Assembly: GCF_008931845.1 (NCBI RefSeq)
Contig: NZ_CP044535.1
Location: 62,001 to 126,000 of the forward strand
Origin: Borrelia maritima
GTDB taxonomy: Bacteria; Spirochaetota; Spirochaetia; Borreliales; Borreliaceae
Direction: 5' to 3'
Length of the DNA stretch: 64,000 bases
A program made the position numbers and the translations under genes. The notes below the pieces were generated by a model. It searched no databases. It had not been told where the DNA came from and saw nothing but the letters and a program-made list of their open reading frames with translations. Positions 1 to 8,593 of this stretch are shown here, piece after piece (within the stretch, counting starts at the first letter, position 1; each line of letters begins with the position of its first letter).

Positions 1-408
1 TAAAACACTAATATGTGTATTTTTACATTTCTCAGAAAACTCTTTATAAAACTTTATGCTAATCTCATCAGAGTAAATTCCAAGTTTTAATTCTTGTAAA
101 TTTGAATTTATATATGTAAAAACATCGGGGGACCCTTTTACTCCAAGCTTTATTAATGCAACTTCAGTTCCCTTAAGTTCTTGATCAGCTTGTAAAAAAT
201 ACCTGCCGTCTGTAAAAAGGACGGCTTTTGACAATGTTACAATTACCGTGCCCAAACTACCAGAAAAGCCTGTAATAAACTTACGAGTACTATACCTTTC
301 ATGAGAATATTCACTAAAATGAGGATCATAACCTGCTACCAAATAAGCATCAATTCCATTTTTTCTCATATGCTCTCTAAGCAAAGCTAATCTTTTATTA
401 ATACCCAA
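1..408 (-). CDS. Xaa-Pro aminopeptidase (aminopeptidase P), N-terminal part
   Basis: This is the first 136 codons of a metallopeptidase that removes the N-terminal residue from peptides with proline in position two. The visible part is the creatinase-type N-terminal domain: a start resembling INKRLALLREHMRKNGIDAY, then the stretches GYDPHFSEY, TGFSGSLGTVIV and LFTDGRYFLQAD, all typical of the family. The metal-binding pita-bread domain would lie left of the window, so catalytic residues cannot be checked. The start is a TTG at 406-408 preceded by AAGGGGA; an ATG 14 codons further in is possible but has no good Shine-Dalgarno sequence. It is transcribed away from the HAD gene at 523. Confidence 0.9.
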   Translation of the reverse strand, partial: MGINKRLALLREHMRKNGIDAYLVAGYDPHFSEYSHERYSTRKFITGFSGSLGTVIVTLSKAVLFTDGRYFLQADQELKGTEVALIKLGVKGSPDVFTYINSNLQELKLGIYSDEISIKFYKEFSEKCKNTHISVL

Positions 409-440
409 AAAAATCCCCTTTACACAACCTTATTAACACT

Positions 441-446
441 ATTATA
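441..446 (-). promoter_or_regulatory. -10 box for the aminopeptidase P gene
   Basis: On the minus strand a perfect TATAAT lies about 33 bases upstream of the TTG start at 408. The -35 region is only T-rich. This is the obvious promoter for the gene that diverges to the left. Confidence 0.5.
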
Positions 447-484
447 GCAAATAATTATTAATTTAAAAAAAATTTTTTATTTGA

Positions 485-490
485 TATAAT
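485..490 (+). promoter_or_regulatory. -10 box for the HAD phosphatase operon
   Basis: TATAAT lies 33 bases before the ATG at 523, with a weak TTTAAA 17 bases upstream of it and AAAGGA as ribosome binding site at about 511-516. It probably drives the plus-strand run starting with the HAD gene. Confidence 0.5.
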
Positions 491-522
491 TTAGCTTGAA
501 ATTAACTCCTAAAGGATAAAAT

Positions 523-1404
523 ATGAAAAATATTAAAGCGGTTGCCTCTGATCTTGATGGGACTCTCTTGCTATCAAAAAGCTATATTGGAGCATTTACA
601 GAACTTGTAATTAAAAAATTAACAAAAGAAAAAAAGAAATTCATAATAGCAACAGGCAGAAGCAAAAATGAAATCATTCAAATTACAAAAAAAATAGATC
701 AACTGCAAGTTTCATTTTTTATTACATTGAACGGTGCAAAAGTTTACAACCAAGAATGGAAATTAATAAAAAGTCATAATTTGTCTCCTGAAGTGGTAAA
801 GAAGATTTTAAGCCTAAGAGAAAAGAAGTTTAGCTACATACCACATTTTTTACATAAAGCAGATCAATACGACGACCAATTAAATATTGACATTAAGACT
901 AAAATCGCAATTGATGAATGCAAAAAATTAAAAAAAGAATCCAATATTTTCAGACATGGAATAGTTAGCCCAATCAATAAAATTCAAGAAATCAAAGACT
1001 TTAGCGAGCTTGAAAATTTTGAAAATGTTGCAAAAATAATATTGGCCGGTAGAGAAGAAAGTCTAATAGAATATGAAGCAATGATTTTAGAAAAATACAA
1101 AGGAGAAATAAATGCATACCTTTCTACTCCAAATTCACTAGAAATTGTAGATCATAAAGTATCCAAAGGGAATGCATTAAAAGAAGTTCTTAAAATTATT
1201 AATATTGATTTAAGCGAAACCATAGCTTTTGGCGATGGATTTAATGATACTGATATGCTAGAAAATGTAAAAAAGGGATTGCTAATGGGAAATGCAAATT
1301 ATAGATTAAAAGCAATGCTTCCTTACTTAGAAGTAATAGGAACAAATGATGAAGAAGCTGTTGCAAATTACATTAACGAGAATGTTTTAGAAGAACCTAT
1401 CTAG
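523..1404 (+). CDS. HAD-superfamily (Cof-type) sugar phosphatase-like hydrolase
   Basis: A 293-residue Cof/class IIB HAD hydrolase. Near the N-terminus DLDGTLLL carries the nucleophile and acid/base aspartates; motif II is IATGRS; the conserved lysine is in DHKVSKGNAL; GDGFNDTDML near residue 240 holds the metal-binding acidic residues. Between them lies the large IIB cap that sets specificity. Family members dephosphorylate sugar phosphates, flavin or pyridoxal phosphates; the substrate here cannot be told. Length is usual for the family. It is followed nine bases later by the M29 aminopeptidase with a strong AGGAGG ribosome site, so the two are probably one transcript. Confidence 0.9.
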   Translation: MKNIKAVASDLDGTLLLSKSYIGAFTELVIKKLTKEKKKFIIATGRSKNEIIQITKKIDQLQVSFFITLNGAKVYNQEWKLIKSHNLSPEVVKKILSLREKKFSYIPHFLHKADQYDDQLNIDIKTKIAIDECKKLKKESNIFRHGIVSPINKIQEIKDFSELENFENVAKIILAGREESLIEYEAMILEKYKGEINAYLSTPNSLEIVDHKVSKGNALKEVLKIINIDLSETIAFGDGFNDTDMLENVKKGLLMGNANYRLKAMLPYLEVIGTNDEEAVANYINENVLEEPI

Positions 1405-1413
1405 GAGGAATAA

Positions 1414-2652
1414 ATGGAGAAAGATTTAATAATATATGCAGAACTTATAATTTTAAAAGGAATTAATTTACAAAAAAATCAATGTGTTCTAATTCAAGGC
1501 TCAATTGAAAATTACAACTTTTTAAAAATATTAGCAAAAAAAGCTTATGAATATGGAGCTAAATATGTCAAACTAAATATTAAAGACATTGATATTTTAA
1601 AATCAAGATTAGAATTCTCGCAAGAGAAAAACTTAGAATTCATTCCAAATGCCGAAAAAAGCTTTTTAAAAGAAATAGTTCAAGATAAATGGGCAAGAAT
1701 TAGCGTCGATGATACAGAAAATTTTGAAGAATTAAAAGAGAACATTGGTCAAAAAATGTCAATTTATCAAAAAGCTTTAAATCTAACAAGCAAAACCTTG
1801 TCACAAGCAATAATGAGTAACGAAATAGCATGGTGTGTTGTTTGTGCACCAGGTCCAAAATGGGCTTCCAAAGTTTTAAATAAAAAAGAAGGAAATGAAA
1901 CTTTAGAAGAATTTTTCAAAATACAAAAGAAAATATTGCTACTTGATGGAGAGAATACAATAAAAAATTGGGAATCCCATGGAGAAAAACTTAACAAAAG
2001 ATGTAAAATCTTAAACGAACTCAACCTAGAAAAAGTAATTTTTAAAACCGAAAAAACAAACCTAGAAGTGTATTTACTTGAAACCTCTTTATGGACAGGT
2101 GGAAGCGAAAAAGTCAAAGGAACAGAAATAAAATTTAATGCGAATGTACCAACAGAAGAGGTTTTTACAACTCCAAACTATAAAAAAACAAAAGGAATTG
2201 TATACGCAACTCGCCCTGTCATGGTACTTGGAGCACTAATATCTGGAATATGGTTAAAATTCGAAAATGGAAAAGTCGTTGATTTTGGCTGTAGGGATGA
2301 AAAACAAAAAGAAATATTAAAATCACACATTGAAACTGACATTCAATCAAAATATATAGGAGAAGTAGCATTGGTTGACAGCAGCTCCCCTATTTATCAA
2401 AGCAATCTTACTTTTTACAACACATTATACGATGAGAATGCAAGTTGCCACATAGCGCTAGGAGCTGCATATCCATCTTGTTTAAGCAATGAAGAAGATT
2501 TAAAAACCGACACCGATAAACTAACTTATGGATGCAACGTTTCATTAGTACATACAGATTTAATGATTGGAAGCGATAAATTGAATGTCATTGGTGTAGA
2601 CAAAAATGGAAAAGAACACATAATAATAAAAGCTGGCAAATTCGAAATATAA
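1414..2652 (+). CDS. M29 family (thermophilic-type) metallo-aminopeptidase
   Basis: A 412-residue cytoplasmic aminopeptidase of the AmpS/PepS/aminopeptidase T family. The start resembles family members (LIIYAELIILKGINLQKNQ). In the C-terminal half the metal-binding segments are recognisable: PTEEVFTTPN (acidic ligand), HIALGAAYPS and VHTDLMIGSD close to the end. These enzymes use two Co or Zn ions and release N-terminal residues from short peptides, which fits an organism that lives on imported peptides. Start at ATG with AGGAGG eight bases upstream. The next gene starts 14 bases downstream. Confidence 0.9.
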   Translation: MEKDLIIYAELIILKGINLQKNQCVLIQGSIENYNFLKILAKKAYEYGAKYVKLNIKDIDILKSRLEFSQEKNLEFIPNAEKSFLKEIVQDKWARISVDDTENFEELKENIGQKMSIYQKALNLTSKTLSQAIMSNEIAWCVVCAPGPKWASKVLNKKEGNETLEEFFKIQKKILLLDGENTIKNWESHGEKLNKRCKILNELNLEKVIFKTEKTNLEVYLLETSLWTGGSEKVKGTEIKFNANVPTEEVFTTPNYKKTKGIVYATRPVMVLGALISGIWLKFENGKVVDFGCRDEKQKEILKSHIETDIQSKYIGEVALVDSSSPIYQSNLTFYNTLYDENASCHIALGAAYPSCLSNEEDLKTDTDKLTYGCNVSLVHTDLMIGSDKLNVIGVDKNGKEHIIIKAGKFEI

Positions 2653-2666
2653 AGGAGGGTTTAATA

Positions 2667-3128
2667 ATGCTAAGGGCATTGCTTACCAATGATCTTTTTT
2701 TATCTTGTCTTTTATCGGGAATTTCTGCTCAAGTGATTAAATATGGTATTCAAACCGTAAAAACAAGAAAGTTAAAACTAACACCAATACATCTTTTAAA
2801 AAAAATTTTCCTAGAAACAGGGGGCATGCCAAGCAGTCATTCATCAACAGTTACTGCTCTTTCAACCTCAATTGCACTAACTGAAGGAATAGATACAAAT
2901 TTTATAATAGCTCTTGCCTTTGCCCTTATTACAATAAGAGATTCTTTCGGGGTGAGATATATGTCCGGAGTTCAAGCAGAATATTTAAACGCATTATCAG
3001 AAAAATTAAAAAAAGAAATAAAAATTGATACAACAGAAATAAAAGTGGTCAAAGGACATAAAAAGAAAGAAGTTCTAACCGGCATAATAATAGGAATAAT
3101 CTCTGCATATATTGTGTGCTATTTATAG
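2667..3128 (+). CDS. Divergent PAP2-like (DUF212) membrane protein
   Basis: A 153-residue integral membrane protein of the divergent PAP2/DUF212 family. The segment GGMPSSHSSTVTALSTS (about residues 51-67) is the PAP2-like signature with the catalytic-type histidine, and DSFGVRYMSG (about 91-100) is the second conserved block. A C-terminal hydrophobic helix follows a lysine-rich stretch. Relatives are found in bacteria, algae and plants; biochemical function is unproven, though lipid phosphate hydrolysis is the usual suggestion. The start has an excellent AAGGAGGG ribosome site. It sits between the M29 aminopeptidase and the Rnf-like membrane block. Confidence 0.85.
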   Translation: MLRALLTNDLFLSCLLSGISAQVIKYGIQTVKTRKLKLTPIHLLKKIFLETGGMPSSHSSTVTALSTSIALTEGIDTNFIIALAFALITIRDSFGVRYMSGVQAEYLNALSEKLKKEIKIDTTEIKVVKGHKKKEVLTGIIIGIISAYIVCYL

Positions 3129-3143
3129 CATAGGAAAAAATAA

Positions 3144-4616
3144 ATGGTTCGTTTTCTAAGTTTTTTATATTTAACTACAACAATGTCACTTATCAATTCC
3201 TGCGATGTAGCTCAATTTGGAGATTATAAACCCCTATACTTTGAAAATGAAGTCGATCTAAAAACTGCTAATGAATATATAAATTCACTAGGATATAAAA
3301 CAATCTCAGAATACACAACAAAAATTGACATTCTAGACTTTCCCGAAAATAAAAAAATCACAATAAATGAGGCAAACAAACTTAACAACCTTGATATGAG
3401 AAAAAATATATTTTTAAACAAACTCCCTAATCTTTTCAACATTGGATATAAAAAAATTCTTTATGTTGAAAACAAGTTTAAAACTATAAATTTTCAAAAA
3501 TTAAAAAAAGAGCTCAAAATTAATGCTGAAATGCATTCTCTTGACTATAAAACAAAAATTAACTTCATTTATAGCATAATATTTCTAATCATAATAATTT
3601 TATTAATTTTTTTAGACCCATCAAGTTCTATATTTACTTTAATTTTTCTATTAATTTCATCCTTTATTTTTATAATAAGCAAAGAAATAATGTATTTTTA
3701 TCCATTTACAGTTTTCTCTTATTTATTATTTTTAATAATCAATAATTTTAACAAAAATTACAATAAAATATATTTAAAAGAAATTAATTTTTTAACACTG
3801 ATGAAAAAAATAAAACACTTGTTATTTTTATTTATATTCACAACCCTATATTTCATTGCAATCACAACCTTTCTTACTGCAAATATTGATCCTGTTTTTA
3901 TTGCATTTATTGCAATACCAACCCTTTGCATTTTCTTAATTTTAAGCTGGATCAAAACAGAAAGCAACTTTAAAGATACATTCTTATTCCCAATTGAAAT
4001 TAAAGAGAAAAAAAAACAAGAAAAAAAAGATTTAAAATCAAAAATAGCAATACACTTACTACTATTTACTCTCTCGTTAATACCATTCGCTTATTCAAGC
4101 TACATGCTAAATTCTTATAAAAACATCAACTACCTTTACAGTAAAAAATTAAATTATTTTGATTACTTAAATCCTAACAATATTTATATAATGCTAGGGT
4201 ATAACAAAGAAATGCCCAATATTGTAGGATATCTATCACACATTCTTCATCAAAACGAACTAAAATACAATATTGACGCTAAATATGGGGAAATTCCTAA
4301 AAATATAAAAGAAAATTACTTTGAAATTAAAAACGACAAAATAGAAATTAATCCTAAAACTGTTTACGAAGTAGACAAATCATTTATTGATGAAACTCTA
4401 AAAAAAAATCTTGCAAGTCTGTTTTTAAAAAATAAAAATCCAATCTTAATATATAAAGAAAATAGCAGTAATATCAACATTCATAAAAAAAACTACAAAA
4501 TACTATTCTTATGCTCTTTACCTTTCTTTGTATTGCTATTCCTATTTAAAGCAATAAGATTTACAATTCTTTTAAACATAAGTGAAAAAACCTATAAAAA
4601 ATATATTCAAGGATAA
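3144..4616 (+). CDS. Multi-spanning membrane protein of unknown function
   Basis: A 490-residue protein I do not recognise. An N-terminal hydrophobic segment ends in LINSC, which could be a lipobox with the lipid-modified cysteine at about residue 20. A hydrophilic domain (about 20-140) follows. Hydrophobic segments then lie at about 143-185, 190-205, 225-245, 250-275, 305-322 and 460-482, with a second hydrophilic domain at about 325-455. It shows no cysteine clusters or flavin-attachment motif. It lies nine bases before the RnfC/RnfD-like fusion gene and is probably co-transcribed with it, so it may be a Borrelia-specific partner subunit. The composition is extremely rich in Ile, Lys, Asn and Phe. 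Confidence 0.75.
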   Translation: MVRFLSFLYLTTTMSLINSCDVAQFGDYKPLYFENEVDLKTANEYINSLGYKTISEYTTKIDILDFPENKKITINEANKLNNLDMRKNIFLNKLPNLFNIGYKKILYVENKFKTINFQKLKKELKINAEMHSLDYKTKINFIYSIIFLIIIILLIFLDPSSSIFTLIFLLISSFIFIISKEIMYFYPFTVFSYLLFLIINNFNKNYNKIYLKEINFLTLMKKIKHLLFLFIFTTLYFIAITTFLTANIDPVFIAFIAIPTLCIFLILSWIKTESNFKDTFLFPIEIKEKKKQEKKDLKSKIAIHLLLFTLSLIPFAYSSYMLNSYKNINYLYSKKLNYFDYLNPNNIYIMLGYNKEMPNIVGYLSHILHQNELKYNIDAKYGEIPKNIKENYFEIKNDKIEINPKTVYEVDKSFIDETLKKNLASLFLKNKNPILIYKENSSNINIHKKNYKILFLCSLPFFVLLFLFKAIRFTILLNISEKTYKKYIQG

Positions 4617-4624
4617 GGTAGCTA

Positions 4625-6943
4625 ATGCTAGACTTAAAAAAAATAAAAACAATTTTCAAAAAATATAATAAGTACGAGATAAATATTGACAAGATTCAAA
4701 TACCTGAATATGCCCTAATACCCCTTGAAACAGAAAATTCAAAATCTATAATATACATAATCGAAAAACAAAAAATAGAAGAAAATCAAATTTTATCGAA
4801 AAATTCAAACATAGAACTATACACATACTCTCCAATATCTGGAATAGTAGAAAAAGTATACACAGCAAACTTTCCGGATGGAAAAAAATTAAAATCAGCA
4901 TTAATCAAATTTCAAGGAAAAATAAAAACCGAAAAAACCCCAATTGAAGATGAAATCTCAAGAGAAAAAACCCTAGCAAAATTAATTCAACTAGGAATTC
5001 CTTGGTTTAACGAAAATTCCTTATTTCAATTCATAAACAAATGTCAAAAAATAGACAAAATGATTCTATTAACAAACGGAAAAGATATATTTACAAATAC
5101 TTCAGAAGCACTGATAGCAGAAAAATTAGAAGATATCCTCTCAGGATTCCAAATAATCTACAAAATATTTAAATTCAAAGAAATAATAATAATATCAGAT
5201 AAAGAAAAGCTCAAAAAAGAATTCGAAAAATTGAGTATTTTTAAAAACAGCAAAATAAAAATTAAATCTTTAGAAAATGCATATCCTTATACAAATCACG
5301 AAATGATAATGCACTTTTTATACAACAACAAAAATACAAAAGATGATATAAATCCCCAAAACAATATTTTATTAGTAAATATTGAAGATCTATACAATAC
5401 AAATCTTGTTATAAAAAATAACAATCCTTATAAAGAAAAATTTATAGCTATAAATGGAAATAAAAAAATAAAAAGTAGAATACTAAAAGTAAAAATTGGA
5501 ACTTCTTTTAGCCAAATAATAAATGAAAAAATTGATACAAAAAAATATGAAATTTTTTTAAACAACCCGGCCAATAAAATAAAAATTAATACATTAAACA
5601 TACCAATAACAAGAGATGTTTATAGTCTCACTATATTAAAGAAAAAATCATTATATGACAAAATTAAAGGATTGTTTATATCAAGTTTTTCACCATTACA
5701 AATGGAAAATATTATTTTTTCATACCTAAAAAATGAAAAAAAAAATGATACAAATGAGTTAAAAATATTTACATATACAGACAAAGAGGTAGAAGAAGAA
5801 ATACACAAAGTTCAAAAAGAAATTAGAGGAAAAGTCCTAAATGAAAATCTAATAAATAAGGTGATATTTACTGAAAACAATTTAAAAGATATATACTTTA
5901 CTATCATACTAGCATTGTTGCCCGGTCTAATGTTTTCTTTCTTAAATAACACAAAATTCATGACAGACACTTTGATATTAATATTTATTAGCGTAGCAAT
6001 CTATATTCCAATAATGCTAAGAATTAATTACAAATGTTTATCCTTTTTTGTTTATAGCGCCTTAATGATGAGCATTATATTGCCCTTAAATTTAGGAATT
6101 ACACTAAAAATAACCTCATTATTATTTGCTTTTTTAGTATTCTTTTACTTTCTCAGGCTATCAGCATTTTTAGCAAATCCTATATTAATTTCTTTTATGT
6201 TTTTTGTATTAAATTTTCCAGTAAGCTTTAAGCAAACTTATCAAGAAGGACTTAAAAACTCAACATCAACAATTCCAACCTGGAACGAAATAATTGATAC
6301 AAATCCAAACATAAAAAATTTAAAAAGCTTGAATACCTTCACAAGATATGAAAACAAAACAATTGATGCTATTGAAAACTTTGTAAATAAAAACATTTTT
6401 TCCACTTTCAATATAATTATCACAAGATTCCATATTGAAAGTCTTTTGGGAGTTAATAATGAAAAAAAAATATCTCCAATCTTGCTTTATCTTGGACTCT
6501 TATTAATAATTGACAAATACATAATTAACAAATTAATACCGCTGTCATTTTATATAAGCTTGATGACAATCTCATACATAGCACATAATATGGGAATGCT
6601 AAACCACATAAGCTCAGACATGCTAACACTGCTTATTTCTCCAATAACAATGCTCTTAATATTTACAATGGCAACAGAAGTGCAAATAACACCACACTTT
6701 AAATTTGAGCAAATACTCTACGGATCACTATTGGCATTTACATACTTTTTAATATTAAGCTATATTCCTTTTGAAACTTTGTCGATCATAATATCTATTT
6801 TTATCTTACAAATAAGTTCAAGCTTAATAAAAAAATATAGTTTAACCTTAAAAATTAAAAAAATAATACATGTTTTGAAAACAAATAAAGAAAAAACATT
6901 CAAAACTCCTCTTGAGAATGAAAAGGATATAATAAAATTATGA
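4625..6943 (+). CDS. RnfC-RnfD-like fusion membrane protein lacking iron-sulfur cysteines
   Basis: A 772-residue protein that I read as two fused Rnf-type subunits. Residues about 20-370 follow the RnfC order: IPEYALIPL, the lipoyl-like SPISGIVEKV (69-78), KLIQLGIPWF (119-128) where RnfC has its aG-I-GGAGFP block, LLTNGKDIFT (148-157) for NGAECEP, ENAYPYTNHEMIM (217-229) for the YP-G-E block, and KVKIGTSF (288-295) for VPIGTP. The two ferredoxin-like cysteine clusters expected near residues 345-370 are absent; only two scattered cysteines remain (140, 471). Residues about 415-735 are membrane-embedded and follow RnfD: ALLPG, ALMMSIILPL, ANPILISFMFFVLNFP, FTMATEVQITP (680-690) and QILYGSLLAF. 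The RnfD flavin threonine is uncertain; NSTSTIPTW (545-553) lies near the expected place. Start ATG with AAGGTAG upstream; the stop overlaps the next gene by four bases. Homology is inferred by eye. Confidence 0.7.
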   Translation: MLDLKKIKTIFKKYNKYEINIDKIQIPEYALIPLETENSKSIIYIIEKQKIEENQILSKNSNIELYTYSPISGIVEKVYTANFPDGKKLKSALIKFQGKIKTEKTPIEDEISREKTLAKLIQLGIPWFNENSLFQFINKCQKIDKMILLTNGKDIFTNTSEALIAEKLEDILSGFQIIYKIFKFKEIIIISDKEKLKKEFEKLSIFKNSKIKIKSLENAYPYTNHEMIMHFLYNNKNTKDDINPQNNILLVNIEDLYNTNLVIKNNNPYKEKFIAINGNKKIKSRILKVKIGTSFSQIINEKIDTKKYEIFLNNPANKIKINTLNIPITRDVYSLTILKKKSLYDKIKGLFISSFSPLQMENIIFSYLKNEKKNDTNELKIFTYTDKEVEEEIHKVQKEIRGKVLNENLINKVIFTENNLKDIYFTIILALLPGLMFSFLNNTKFMTDTLILIFISVAIYIPIMLRINYKCLSFFVYSALMMSIILPLNLGITLKITSLLFAFLVFFYFLRLSAFLANPILISFMFFVLNFPVSFKQTYQEGLKNSTSTIPTWNEIIDTNPNIKNLKSLNTFTRYENKTIDAIENFVNKNIFSTFNIIITRFHIESLLGVNNEKKISPILLYLGLLLIIDKYIINKLIPLSFYISLMTISYIAHNMGMLNHISSDMLTLLISPITMLLIFTMATEVQITPHFKFEQILYGSLLAFTYFLILSYIPFETLSIIISIFILQISSSLIKKYSLTLKIKKIIHVLKTNKEKTFKTPLENEKDIIKL

Positions 6944-7500
6944 CTAACAATTTGATTACATACTTGATTATTAACAACTTAACTTTAATACACTTTGTTG
7001 GATTTGAGGATATAAAAATAAAAAGTAATTCAATCTTAATAAAAAAATATCTCATAATAACAATTATTTCTTTATTAATATATTCAATATCATTCTATCC
7101 TTATAAACTGCTTGCGAAGAATAATGTATTGTTCTTAATTCCAATTTTTTATGTAATTTTAATTTACATATTGATATTATCATTTAAAGTATTAAATGAT
7201 ATATTTATTGCTTACAATAAAAAATCAAATTATTCAAACGATTTCATGCTTTCAAACAGCAGCTTAATTGCAATAACATTTTTTGCACTTGATAAAAATA
7301 ATGGATTTTTTGAAGGACTAGAAATACTCATTCTGTCTGCACTTGGAATACTAATAGCTTTAATGTCAATAACATTAATAAAAAAAAATTTTGACAAAAA
7401 CCCTAAAATAAAAATACTAGACAACGAATCAATATATTTTTTTATAATGTTTATTTTATCTTTAATTCCAAATATAATTATATTAATATACAATCAATGA
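6940..7500 (+). CDS. RnfA/RnfE (NqrD/E)-like membrane protein lacking cysteines
   Basis: A 186-residue protein with about six hydrophobic helices and no cysteine. Its start IINNLTLIHFVGFEDI (10-25) lines up with the NN-VL-Q-LGLCPF block of RnfA/RnfE/NqrD/NqrE. LSNSSLIAITFFAL (104-117) lines up with the TTNCAVLGVALLN block, and the following FFEGLEILILSALGILIALM matches the family's next helix. In Rnf/Nqr the two cysteines in these blocks bind a [2Fe-2S] cluster inside the membrane; here they are replaced by residues around Glu23/Asp24 and Ser107. The gene overlaps the RnfC-RnfD-like gene by ATGA, so they are translationally coupled. Only one RnfA/E-type gene is present here; the real complex has two. 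Confidence 0.65.
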   Translation: MTNNLITYLIINNLTLIHFVGFEDIKIKSNSILIKKYLIITIISLLIYSISFYPYKLLAKNNVLFLIPIFYVILIYILILSFKVLNDIFIAYNKKSNYSNDFMLSNSSLIAITFFALDKNNGFFEGLEILILSALGILIALMSITLIKKNFDKNPKIKILDNESIYFFIMFILSLIPNIIILIYNQ

Positions 7501-7515
7501 TAGCGAGAAATAAAG

Positions 7516-8593
7516 ATGAAAGAAAAAATAAATGCATTATTTAAACAAGCTGAAGACATTTGGAGGAAGCTTTGACAAAAAAGAAATTCAAGCTAAAATC
7601 GAAAAATACGAAAAAGAAATAAACCAGAAAAATTTTTGGAATGATCCTAAAAAAGCCAAAGAAGTCATTAAAGCTCAAAGTATTTTAAAAAACAAAATTG
7701 ATCTGTGGGAAGAGCTATTAAACAAAATCAAAGAATTAAGTGATCTATACGAAATTATTGAAAATGAAAAAGATACTAACAGCTTGGAAATTGAATTTAA
7801 TGCACTTGAAAAACAGTACAAAGATTTACTCACAATTTCTTACTTTAAAGAAGAGCTTGATGCAAATGGAGCTTTTTTAACTATTCATTCTGGAGCTGGA
7901 GGCACTGAAGCATGCGACTGGGTTGCAATGCTTTACAGAATGTATTCAAGATATGCTGAGAGAAAAAAATACAAAACAGAGCTTATTGATTTGCTTGAAG
8001 CAGAAGGTGGGATCAAATCTGTTACAATAGAAATAAAAGGTGAGTATGCGTATGGACTTTTAAAAAGTGAAGTGGGAATACATCGTCTTATAAGAATTTC
8101 TCCGTTTGATGCTGCTAAAAAAAGACATACCTCTTTTGCATCAGTATTTATTGACCCTGTTATTGATGAAAAAATAGAAATAATAATTAAACCAGAAGAT
8201 ATTAGAATTGATACATACAGAGCATCGGGAGCCGGAGGGCAACACGTTAACAAAACATCCTCTGCTGTGAGAATAACTCACATTGAAACAGGAATAGTAA
8301 CTCAATCTCAAAGCGACCGAAGTCAGCACAAAAACAAAGAAATGGCAATGAAAGTTTTAAAATCAAGACTTTATGAATACTACAAGAATAAAGAAGATGA
8401 AAAAAATAAATCCAAACAAGATACAAAAAAAGAAATTTCCTGGGGTAACCAGATAAGATCTTACGTATTTCAGCCTTATAATTTGGTAAAAGATCACAGA
8501 ACAAAATTTGAAAATTCAAACACAACTTCGGTTATGGACGGCAACATAGACAATTTCATAGAAGAGTATTTAAAATGGAAAAGCTTAAACTAA
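7516..8593 (+). CDS. prfB: Peptide chain release factor 2, made by programmed +1 frameshift
   Basis: RF2 reads UGA and UAA stop codons and releases the finished peptide. The gene starts at ATG 7516, runs 19 codons to a TGA at 7573-7575, and continues in the +1 frame from GAC at 7574, giving 358 residues. The shift site is the standard one: AGG-rich Shine-Dalgarno-like bases, then CTT TGA C. Downstream are the stop-codon-reading tripeptide in RISPFDAAKKRHTSF and the catalytic loop ASGAGGQHVNKTSS. The reading frame seen without the shift begins at 7532 and has a wrong N-terminus. The start has only a weak ribosome site. It overlaps the next gene by 19 bases. Confidence 0.95.
7561..7576 (+). promoter_or_regulatory. 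prfB: prfB programmed +1 frameshift site
   Basis: TGG AGG AAG CTT TGA C: an internal Shine-Dalgarno-like AGG just upstream of CTT followed by the in-frame UGA. In known RF2 genes low RF2 stalls the ribosome at UGA, which slips from CUU to UUU and reads GAC, so RF2 controls its own synthesis. The slip skips T7573. Confidence 0.92.
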
